Part shown: piece after piece, positions 23,808-34,374 of the stretch
Layout of the letters: each line of letters opens with the position of its first letter
Numbering within the stretch: the stretch's first letter is position 1
From: Isoperla grammatica
Taxonomy: Eukaryota; Arthropoda; Insecta; Plecoptera; Perlodidae
Assembly: GCA_945910005.1 (NCBI GenBank)
Contig: OX246749.1
Location: 17,184,136 to 17,248,135, forward strand
Length of the DNA: 64,000 bases
Direction of reading: 5' to 3'
Made by a program: the position numbers and the translations under genes
The notes under the pieces: generated by a model
The model's database searches: none
The model's input: only the letters and a program-made list of their open reading frames with translations
Told to the model about the DNA's origin: nothing

Positions 23808-23857
<50 letters not shown>

Positions 23858-23992
23858 AACCCTTTAATTTAACACCTTGTTTTTGTACCTAATGTTTTGA
23901 AACTAATTTGTGTATGCACCTGCTGAATTGTACTCGTTAACTGATATGTAATTATTTGTATTTGTGAGCCAACTTGTTCGAATAAATCAATC
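23858..23992 (+). mobile_element. Retroposon 3'-end copy 1, between tetranucleotide arrays
   Basis: 135 bp starting AAACCCTTTAATTTAACACC and ending TTGTTCGAATAAATCAATCA. It leads directly into the next (ATCT)n array. The ending looks like a LINE/SINE terminus with a simple-repeat tail. Confidence 0.6.
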
Positions 23993-24021
23993 AATCTATC
24001 TATCTATCTATCTATCTATCC

Positions 24022-24532
<511 letters not shown>

Positions 24533-24533
24533 C

Positions 24534-24637
<104 letters not shown>

Positions 24638-24662
24638 AATCTATCTATCTATCTATCTATCT

Positions 24663-24798
24663 AAACCCTTTAATTTAACACCTTGTTTTTGTACCTAATG
24701 TTTTGAAACTAATTCGTGTATGCACCTGCTGAATTGTACTCGTTAACTGATATGTAATTATTTGTATTTGTGAGCCAACTTGTTCGAATAAATCAATC
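24663..24798 (+). mobile_element. Retroposon 3'-end copy 2
   Basis: Nearly identical to copy 1; the visible difference is TTCGTGTATG for TTTGTGTATG plus one extra TCAA in the tail. Followed by a 1.4-kb (ATCT)n array. Confidence 0.6.
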
Positions 24799-24803
24799 AA
24801 TCA

Positions 24804-26033
<1,230 letters not shown>

Positions 26034-26062
26034 TTATCTACCTATCTACTATCTATCCATCG

Positions 26063-26167
<105 letters not shown>

Positions 26168-26188
26168 CCTATCTACTATCTATCTAGT

Positions 26189-26411
26189 CTGAATGATCAT
26201 TCCTTGTTTTATCCATTTTATTTGTCCTGCTTCATAAATTTAACACGTTGTTTTCGTACCAAATATTTTAAACCCTTAAAATTTAACACCTTGTTTTCGT
26301 ACCTAATGTTTTGAAACTAATTTATGTATGCACCTGCTGAATTGTACTCGTTAACTAATATGTAATTTTTTGTATTTGTGAACCAACTTGTTCGAATAAA
26401 TCAATCAATCA
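26189..26411 (+). mobile_element. Retroposon 3'-end copy 3, longer and partly self-duplicated
   Basis: Contains the same block (from about 26275) and an additional, more diverged partial copy upstream (AATTTAACACGTTGTTTTCG near 26236). Again followed by (ATCT)n. Confidence 0.55.
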
Positions 26412-26442
<31 letters not shown>

Positions 26443-26471
26443 CATCTATCTATCTATCTATCTATCTATCC

Positions 26472-26524
<53 letters not shown>

Positions 26525-26541
26525 CCTATCTACTATCTATA

Positions 26542-26623
<82 letters not shown>

Positions 26624-26640
26624 CCTATCTACTATCTATA

Positions 26641-26704
<64 letters not shown>

Positions 26705-26752
26705 GATCTATCGATCTATCGATCTATCGATCTATCTATTTATTTATTTAGT

Positions 26753-27600
26753 ATCCATCAGTTCTGTGTGAGGAGTCGACATTCCGCAAATAAATACAAA
26801 TCTGTTTTTTTGCTCGTCATCCTAGGGGAAACATACACAAACTATAATACGCGGTTATCTTCTAAATGAAAATAATTACCAAGCTTCTCCCGACATACAC
26901 GGAATGCATGTGATTCCGAATGATTCCAACACCAGCCTACTATTTTACCTTGTTGTAGCTCATTAAAACCAAAGAACTACCGACTGCCACCAAAGCACTC
27001 GGAAGGATGCAAGGGGGCAACACGACGGCTTGACAATCGAACCTTCTGTCGATGCGGTTACTTGCTTGGCTCTCTCGCAGAGTGTCCTGCACTGCGATCA
27101 TGTAACTTTGGTAGATAACGTTCGATATCGTTGAAAATTGTAAGTTTGAACGATCGTAGCTCTTAAATATTAAATAATATGTTTTATCCAATATATACAG
27201 TATTACTTATTTAACATTGAAAATTCTTTGAAAGAATAATAAAACCTTACTCCACCATTGTCACATGTCGTCGACCACTTTATCAACTCTCACGACAGGC
27301 AGAGCCACCTTGAGCTCATTCTATCTCGGGGTCAATATTAGATAACATTAAACATTAATATGCAGAAATGCATATTATGTGTCATGCTAGAATATTGTTG
27401 TGGTTTTTGATGCTAACAAAATTATTAAAGTAATGAAAAACGTAGAAGAACGGAAATTCACAAAATTATGAAAAATGTGAAATGTTTTACTACACCTGAA
27501 TAATTCATATTATTTTTTAAACTGCGAAAGTAAGGTTTTATTTATTTTGAATGCAACCTCGTAGTTATTAAAATGAAGGGGATGTTACATGTTATTACAG
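26753..27600. other. Unassigned region upstream of lectin A
   Basis: Exons 1 and 2 of lectin A are expected here or further left but were not recognised. A minus-strand frame at 26940-27191 has no supporting motif. The acceptor of the first recognised lectin A exon ends at 27600. Confidence 0.35.
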
Positions 27601-28655
27601 CACCCCGGCAGAAACCGCCGGCCGGCTATGAGCTGTACCGTGGGGTGGGTTACTACAAACTCCACACGGACGCGAAGACTTGGCACGAAGCCAAGGCCAC
27701 GTGCGAGTCGGAAGGTACGCATCTCGCCATCTTGAACTCTGAGGCGGAGGCTAACGTGCTGAAGCAGATGATAGCTCGCGTGCCGGAGAATGTGAGCTTC
27801 TGGGCTTTTGTCGGCTTCCACGATATGTACACGGAAGGCCAGTTTCACAATATTCGGTAAGTCAAGGCTACATGCGCGATATACCCAGTAGGGTTCCCAA
27901 CTCTGGAAAGTAACATTCCGGGACAAATAATGCAGGAAAAGGGAATGGCCCACGTGATACTGCCGAAGGCCCACCAGAGGCGTTTTTTTTTTTATACCCT
28001 TTTTTCATTATTTACGTCCCTAAAACATGTTTTTACTGCTGATAAATATGAATTAACTCAAAGCTTACAAGAATCCACGTGCCTGTCAGAAATGATTTAT
28101 TTTATAAATTGTTGTGTGAGTATAACAATATTAATATGGTATACCTATTTTTACTGAAGTCTATGAAATGATTAGGAAAACATCGTGCATTTGAAAAAGT
28201 CAACTTTGGAAAATCATGCTCACATTAATTTATTATTCATTCTCACTGCTCGTTTCGAGCTCACTTTTCGGGCGGGCCGCGGGCAGAACTTACACACTTT
28301 CATGTATTTCCGGGACACAATTGCTGTCCCGTTGTTGGTGGGAACCCTATCCCCGGGGCATATCAAAATAAAGCCCGACTGGGCATAAGAGTCAAAATTA
28401 AAAAAAATTAGGTTTCTTGCAGCCAATTTACAACTTGTATGTAGATTTGTATGCGGAGTGGTCCTTGTTTCAGATGAGCCGCTGAGTACTACGGGGTTCA
28501 CACGGTGGTCGAGCACGGGCCAGCCGGACAACGCCGGCGCTTCAGCCACGAACCCTGGTGAAGACTGCGGAAGCATACATCGTGACAATGCCGGGCTTAA
28601 TGACCTACCGTGTCTTGCCAAGGTCGTGTTTTTCTGCGAGCAAGAGATAGATTGA
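27601..28655 (+). pseudogene. Lectin A: LPSBP-like C-type lectin, partial, with a 1-nt frame problem
   Basis: Two carbohydrate-recognition exons are visible. Exon 27601-27856 follows TGTTATTACAG and encodes PPAGYELYRGVGYYKLHTD, KTWHEAKATCESEGTHLAIL and FWAFVGFHD. Exon 28474-28655 follows TTGTTTCAG and encodes TGFTRWSSTGQPDN, the cysteines of GEDCGSI and LPCLAKVVFFCEQE, then TGA. The four CTLD cysteines, a QPD-type ligand motif and an LND variant of WND are present. Such proteins are secreted hemolymph pattern-recognition lectins that bind bacterial surface sugars. In lectins B and C this intron is phase 1 after TIFG. Here TTTCACAATATTCG carries one extra T relative to those genes, so the exon exits in phase 2 and joins out of frame. 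It is a pseudogene or carries a homopolymer sequencing error. Signal-peptide exons are not found. An AATAAA lies at 28935. Confidence 0.75.
27891..28347. mobile_element. MITE in the lectin A intron
   Basis: Ends are GGGTTCCCAAC on the left and, as reverse complement of the right end, GGGTTCCCACCAAC, flanked by TA on both sides. The interior shows related inverted blocks (TTCCGGGACA near 27917 and TTTCCGGGACACAATTG near 28308). Length 457 bp, no coding frame. Superfamily uncertain. Confidence 0.5.
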
Positions 28656-29123
28656 AGCCGTTGACATGTCTGTTTATCGTAAACAATTTACTGTTTGCAT
28701 TGTTGCTGGTAGAAATAATGTGTGTGTTGTTTACGCATTACGTTCATAATACCAGTGGAATATGGGGTCAGTTAGAAATATCTTACGCTTATAAAACTCT
28801 TAGCTTAAATAATGATATGATTATTCATTCGTTTACTTCATTATGTATAAACAGGTTATTTATGACTTTCATTTATGTTAATTATGTTAATAATTGATTT
28901 CATTTATGTTCATTTATGTTTCTTAACTAAATACAATAAAATGCAATGTATCTCATCACTCATTGTTCAGAATGTTATTCCAATTATATGAATCAAGCTG
29001 ACAGTTTACATGGAGACTACAATAATGTTCCTATCTAAAATTTGTGTAAGGGGTGTTTACCCGTGTACATACATTCATCATGTTATATGTTTCAATCAGT
29101 GCTAAAAGTGTATGTACAACGAG
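28656..29123. other. Lectin A 3' flank
   Basis: AT-rich sequence with a polyadenylation signal AATAAA at 28935-28940. Includes short duplications (CATTTATGTT). No gene. Confidence 0.4.
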
Positions 29124-29127
29124 AATA

Positions 29128-29417
29128 TGTAACGGGAAACAAGTGCGAGGGGATAAACTGGGATGAAAGTATGACTAACAGATACATATAAATACAGACT
29201 ATGGTTTATTGTCACGGAAGCTTATTCAAATACACGTGCCACGCTACAACACGTAACCAAGACGGGCCTCACTCGGCCCGTCTTCAATCTACCCTGACCG
29301 TCTAAGCTCTGACGAGCGGGCAAGCCGCCCCTGCTTATATAGGTAGGGGGTAGGCCAACGGGTAGGCCCCTCCTACCTCCCACCTAACCACATAGCCATG
29401 CAATGCAAGTCATTGCA
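29128..29417 (-). repeat. LTR (3' LTR in element orientation)
   Basis: 290-bp copy of the LTR. It contains GGTTTATTGTCACGGAAGC and a GC-rich inverted motif ACGGGCCTCACTCGGCCCGT able to form a hairpin. Confidence 0.85.
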
Positions 29418-29440
29418 ATACTCCCCCCCTGAAAAAAGTG
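29418..29440 (-). promoter_or_regulatory. Polypurine tract
   Basis: On the minus strand CAGGGGGGAGTAT immediately precedes the TG that starts the LTR, as expected for a plus-strand primer site of an LTR element. Confidence 0.6.
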
Positions 29441-30434
29441 AAATCATAAACTTAAAATAAAAAAAAAACAAAGAATTAAAAGTTACACATCTAGACACTG
29501 AAAATTATTGAAAAAACTACACAGATTACAAACCAACCAAAACATGAGCAACACATGCTACATAAGCTACACATAAGCTACACTACATAAGCTATACATA
29601 AGCGACACATAACACATGGTATGCACTCAACACAATAACAACATAAAACCATTACACAATAAACCAAATACACAAGATAGTTCATCGGAAATGTCCAGCG
29701 TCAATACTTGCGTCGTGTCTTATATAAAACGAGCCGTCTCATAATAAAACAAATACAAATATACAAATAAATGAAAAAATTAAATACAATATGAAACGAA
29801 AGTGTGCACGAAATCACTCCATAACCGTTGGAAGTTCACAGAAGCTATACGAACGAACACACGCGCAAAAAAAATATTATATAATCCCTAAAAAGTTTTA
29901 CGTTAGATAAAAATAAACACACGTTAATACACAAAAAATAAACACAACAAGAAAGAAACCGATCTGCGGCGGTCACTCGTTATCGCTACCGTCTTGACTC
30001 TAGATGCCAGGCCCTCGAAGTCGGCGCCCAAATCAATGTTTCACCAGTCATCTTGGGTGCGGGTGTCGTCGGGCTTCGAACCGCTCTAAAGTTGTCAGCA
30101 TGGCTTGACGTCCCCTCTCCCGGCCCCGACGTCGACCCCACTTCTTGTGTACGTGGACCGGGTTCGCGGTCGCGGTTGTCACATTCCTGTCCGATCTTAG
30201 AGTACACCGGATGTCGTGACTCATAAGGTCGGAGAATCTGGGCTTCGCGGTAACTGCACTCTCGAGGGTTGATATCGGCTGGTTTTGAATGTCCTGAGGG
30301 CACGTTACGATCTCGCACAACAATTTTTTGTCTGCGATGTTTGTCGCACTCTCCAGGTGGTAACATGACACACAGCTCACCGTCTTGAACGGAACAACAG
30401 CCCCAGGCACCGTGCTAATTGTCTACCCTCTTTC

Positions 30435-30840
30435 CGATATATGAATGGACATATTCGACTGTTCGAGGAAATCTCTGCCTACGATAACGAGCTTACACAG
30501 CCCAGAAAGAATGTGCAACTATTGTTTCTTTAAACCCCCTTGCCACGAAACGTGGATCAACACGCTTCCAGCGCAACGAGCTGTCCCCGTGGCGAGTTGG
30601 ATGTCCGACGCATTCTCGTGCACTCAACACCCCGCCCGCTGTATCTGGTCGATGACATCACTTCCCACCAGGGTGATCGATAAACCGGTACCCAGCAAGG
30701 CCGGCAACATTTTCTCGAATAACGCCACCCCAGTGAACGGGCTATTCTTTGCACCACTACTCAGCCCCCGAACAACCACAGCCTCGTGCAAAGTAGCGTC
30801 CACCTTCTTCATTGTTTTCTGTCGACCTCCAGTCGGCAAA
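30435..30840 (-). pseudogene. LTR-element protease remnant
   Basis: The minus-strand frame 30839-30624 contains LLGTGLSITLVGSDVIDQIQ, the flap-side part of a retropepsin. In another frame the same strand then gives LVIVGRDFLEQSNMSIHI at about 30500-30440, the conserved GRDFL-type end of Gypsy proteases. The catalytic Asp-Thr-Gly is replaced by Gly-Thr-Gly, and at least one frameshift separates the halves, so the enzyme is dead. In active relatives this domain cleaves the Gag-Pol polyprotein. Confidence 0.65.
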
Positions 30841-30890
30841 ACAGTACTAAGGGAAAGGTTGGAAGGGAAAGTGATGATAGGATGGTTTGA

Positions 30891-32168
30891 GTCCCCGTCA
30901 AAGCTCGGCGCAAACCCGGAGGCTGCGCACGCGTTCTTTGATCGAGAACATGTGTGTATGTGTCCCCGTCAAAGCTCGGCGCAAACCCGGAGGCTGCGCA
31001 CGCGTTCTTTGATCGAGAACATGTGTGTATGTGTCCCCGTCAAAGCTCGGCGCAAACCCGGAGGCTGCGCACGCGTTCTTTGATCGAGAACATGTGTGTA
31101 TGAGTCCCCGTCAAAGCTCGGCGCAAACCCGGAGGCTGCGCACGCGTTCTTTGATCGAGAACATGTGTGTATGTGTCCCCGTCAAAGCTCGGCGCAAACC
31201 CGGAGGCTGCGCACGCGTTCTTTGATCGAGAACATGTGTGTATGTGTCCCCGTCAAAGCTCGGCGCAAACCCGGAGGCTGCGCACGCGTTCTTTGATCGA
31301 GAACATGCGTGTATGAGTCCCCGTCAAAGCTCGGCGCAAACCCGGAGGCTGCGCACGCGTTCTTTGATCGAGAACATGTGTGTATGAGTCCCCGTCAAAG
31401 CTCGGCGCAAACCCGGAGGCTGCGCACGCGTTCTTTGATCGAGAACATGTGTGTATGTATCCCCGTCAAAGCTCGGCGCAAACCCGGAGGCTGCGCACGC
31501 GTTCTTTGATCGAGAACATGTGTGTATGAGTCCCCGTCAAAGCTCGGCGCAAACCCGGAGGCTGCGCACGCGTTCTTTGATCGGGAACATGTGGGTATGT
31601 GTCCCCGTCAAAGCTCGGCGCAAACCCGGAGGCTGCGCACGCGTTCTTTGATCGAGAACAGGTGTGTATGTGTCCCCGTCAAAGCTCGGCGCAAACCCGG
31701 AGGCTGCGCACGCGTTCTTTGATCGAGAACATATGTGTATGAGTCCCCGTCAAAGCTCGGCGCAAACCCGGAGGCTGCGCACGCGTTCTTTGATCGAGAA
31801 CATGTGTGTATGTATCCCCGTCAAAGCTCGGCGCAAACCCGGAGGCTGCGCACGCGTTCTTTGATCGAGAACATGTGTGTATGAGTCCCCGTCAAAGCTC
31901 GGCGCAAACCCGGAGGCTGCGCACGCATTCTTTGATCGAGAACATGTGTGTATGAGTCCCCGTCAAAGCTCGGCGCAAACCCGGAGGCTGCGCACGCGTT
32001 CTTTGATCGGGAACAGGTGTGTATGAGTCCCCGTCAAAGCTCGGCGCAAACCCGGAGGCTGCGCACGCGTTCTTTGATCGGGAACATGTGTGTATGTGTC
32101 CCCGTCAAAGCTCGGCGCAAACCCGGAGGCTGCGCACGCGTTCTTTGATCGGGAACATATGTGTGTGT
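30891..32168. repeat. 71-bp GC-rich minisatellite inside the LTR element, 18 copies
   Basis: The unit starts GTCCCCGTCAAAGCTCGGCG, continues AAACCCGGAGGCTGCGCACG and ends with TTGATCGAGAACATGTGTGT plus ATG. Copies start every 71 bp from 30891 to 32098. Variants are single substitutions (GAGAAC/GGGAAC, GTGTCC/GAGTCC/GTATCC). All three frames are open but rotate with each unit, so no protein is called. The sequence is unrelated to the other 71-bp array at 18309. Confidence 0.95.
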
Positions 32169-32241
32169 GTGTGACTGAGTTTAAGGGATTTGACCAAGGT
32201 TTCGCTGCGCTGGACCCATTCACGTTCAGTCATGTACCTGC

Positions 32242-32410
32242 GTGGCGCCCAGCTTTATCAGAACACGTCATCAGCAGACAACCACTCACCAACCCCCAAC
32301 AACACTAACCGGGATTGTTGGAATTGCGGAAGTAGGTTTCACTTTTCTCGCAACTGTCCTGACCGGAGACAACAACAAACACGGAACGAGACTGAAACGA
32401 AAAACTTATA
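32242..32410 (+). pseudogene. Gag zinc-knuckle fragment, opposite strand to the element
   Basis: The + strand encodes NRDCWNCGSRFHFSRNCPDR, a clean CX2CX4HX4C knuckle near 32312-32353 preceded by a Ser/Asn/Pro-rich linker and followed by a basic tail and TAG. Such knuckles end the Gag nucleocapsid of LTR elements and bind genomic RNA. The primer site, purine tract and protease all read on the minus strand, so this segment appears inverted inside the element. Confidence 0.65.
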
Positions 32411-32695
32411 GGCGCACCGAAACCTAACGATCAGAAGTCCTTCAACTTGGTTGTTAGCTCCCCCGTTTTCCGCGGCCTGTAAATCTACGCCCATAGGCAC
32501 CCACTAGTATAATTGATACCTTAGTTACTGCCATATCTGTTTTTGATTTTTTATAGGCGCACCGAAACCTAACGATCAGAAGTCCTTCAACTTGGTTGTT
32601 AGCTCCCCCGTTTTCCGCGGCCTGTAAATCTACGCCCATAGGCACCCACTAGTATAATTGATACCTTAGTTACTGCCATTTCTGTTTTTGATTTT
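32406..32695. repeat. 145-bp tandem duplication in the LTR element
   Basis: TTATAGGCGCACCGAAACCT occurs at 32406 and 32551. The two 145-bp copies end in TGTTTTTGATTTTTTA and differ at about one position (CCATATCTG/CCATTTCTG). It lies between the zinc-knuckle fragment and the primer site. Confidence 0.85.
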
Positions 32696-32743
32696 TTAAC
32701 GCGTCCCCACCGTAGTTGCAACCGCTACTGTCCCACTAACAAA

Positions 32744-32761
32744 ATCCCGGACGAGTCCCCA
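32744..32761 (-). promoter_or_regulatory. Primer-binding site, tRNA-Pro type
   Basis: The minus strand reads TGGGGACTCGTCCGGGAT, starting with TGG three nucleotides inside the LTR. It differs at one position from the well-known tRNA-Pro primer site of murine leukemia virus. This fixes the element's orientation. Confidence 0.7.
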
Positions 32762-32764
32762 ATT

Positions 32765-33054
32765 TGTAACGGGAAACAAGTGCGAGGGGATAAACTGGGA
32801 TGAAAGTATGACTAACAGATACATATAAATTCAGACTATGGTTTATTGTCACGGAAGCTTATTCAAATACACGTGCCACGCTACAACACGTAACCAAGAC
32901 GGGCCTCACTCGGCCCGTCTTCAATCTACCCTGACCGTCTAAGCTCTGACGAGCGGGCAAGCCGCCCCTGCTTATATAGGTAGGGGGTAGGCCAACGGGT
33001 AGGCCCCTCCTACCTCCCACCTAACCACATAGCCATGCAATGCAAGTCATTGCA
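32765..33054 (-). repeat. LTR (5' LTR in element orientation)
   Basis: 290-bp partner of the LTR at 29128-29417. Identical apart from one substitution noticed near its position 65. Confidence 0.85.
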
Positions 33055-33058
33055 AATA

Positions 33059-34290
33059 GACCATATGGCATAAGTTGAAAGTAAAGAGATCCATCTGTTT
33101 CTCAGGAATTTCTGTAAACAAAATCTTGTACTTTGTGTTTCTTGTATTTTCCTAATAAAACTGATTTTTACCATATAGCATATACTTCTACTATTGATTG
33201 ATTATTGAAATAATGCCAAAGATAACATGAAAATAAAGATTTATTTGCAGTTCATAATACAAATAATCTGTTCATTAACTAAATACACATCAGAAAAAGA
33301 TGCATAAAATCACCATACCATAACCTTTTTCACTGAAACATTATTAAACTAAGTCTCAACTCTCAAACCCACCCACATTATAATTTGAATTATAAACTAA
33401 CCCGGATATAGGGTTAGTGTTCCTTTTAACTTGCAACAGAACACAATCATCTGCGGTGACTCATGCATTGGTTCGCAGGTTCTAAGCCTATGTCACTTAA
33501 GGAACTGGGTTCGAATCCCCTATGTATGCTTATACTTGATTACTAAATTACAATTATGATAATCTCATCATCTGGAAACACATTATTTCTATAACATAAA
33601 GCAATAAGACTCCCACAAATTAAGATACACATTTGGCCGACTAACACAAGTAGGCCTATTTACAGATAACGGATTCCATATCACCATTCCTATTAAATGG
33701 TGAACGTGAATTTTTACTAACATTTAACTAGAGTGCCGAGCTTTGCAAATAAATTGGGTAGGTGAATAAATTTGACGTTTAAATCTAAATAGTAATAAAT
33801 TCACATTCGAGCAGCTTTAGTAATCACGCCAAGTGTAGGTTTAATTGACTTTAAAAATAATAAAAACACACTCAATTAATTATATCAGTAAAACGGATGG
33901 ATGGGTTAATTGGACATATTTTGCAGCAAGAAGAAATACTTAACGATATAATTGAAGGGTAATAAGACAAGAAAATAGTAAAAAGTAATAGTATAATAGT
34001 ATATAGTATATAAGTAGCCAGGAAACCCAAGATTAGAATACTTGCATCAGGTTATCTAGGACTACACTAGCATTTGTAATCGATATGTAGACATTTACAA
34101 ACTGGTACAGACCAGACGAGAAATAAAAAGCTGTTAAAACCTTATCAGTGGATTGATAACACGAACAAAAAAAAAATAGCTGCAATCAAATAAGGTCACA
34201 CTTAAAATGTTTATTTATTTGACCTATGAATCCTATGAGAATGACAAAAAAAAATCCTATGACCTACTTTCTCAGCATTTCCCCTAAAAC
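33059..34290. other. Intergenic DNA between LTR element and lectin B, with a tRNA-like remnant
   Basis: AT-rich. A SINE-like tRNA remnant is suggested near 33465-33525 by GGTTCGCAGG and the B-box GGGTTCGAATCCCC. No gene seen. Confidence 0.35.
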
Positions 34291-34296
34291 CTTGAA

Positions 34297-34330
34297 TATA
34301 AAGCTCGTTATATTTTCAAGACGTTTCAGT
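34297..34330 (+). promoter_or_regulatory. Lectin B core promoter
   Basis: TATAAAG starts at 34297 and an arthropod initiator TTTCAGTAT has its A at 34328, exactly 31 bp downstream. The ATG follows at 34375, leaving a 47-nt leader. Confidence 0.75.
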
Positions 34331-34374
34331 ATAGTTTGATAACTGTTGGTCTAGTTTCAAAACTGTGATTAACA

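Larger units (their letters stand above)
29128..33054 (-). mobile_element. Non-autonomous Gypsy-like LTR retrotransposon, 3.9 kb
   Basis: Two 290-bp direct repeats start TGTAACGGG and end CATTGCA. They lie at 29128-29417 and 32765-33054 and show one difference noted by eye (AAATACAGAC/AAATTCAGAC). A 4-bp duplication AATA flanks the whole (29124-29127 and 33055-33058). On the minus strand the primer site TGGGGACTCGTCCGGGAT lies 3 nt after the LTR, and a purine tract CAGGGGGGAGTAT precedes the other LTR, so the element points left. Inside are a broken protease, a zinc knuckle on the opposite strand, an 18-copy repeat and a 145-bp duplication. No RT, RNase H or integrase was recognised. LTR similarity implies a young insertion that must have moved in trans. 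Confidence 0.85.

Noticed and set aside
26940..27191. Minus-strand 83-codon frame ending in a hydrophobic stretch and a GTAAAA donor-like site
   Set aside because: No homologous copy, no promoter and no partner exon seen; length is within chance expectation.
30445..31083. Plus-strand 212-codon frame through the LTR element and its 71-bp repeats
   Set aside because: It is the antisense of the protease remnant continuing into rotating repeat frames; the supported protease motifs read on the minus strand.
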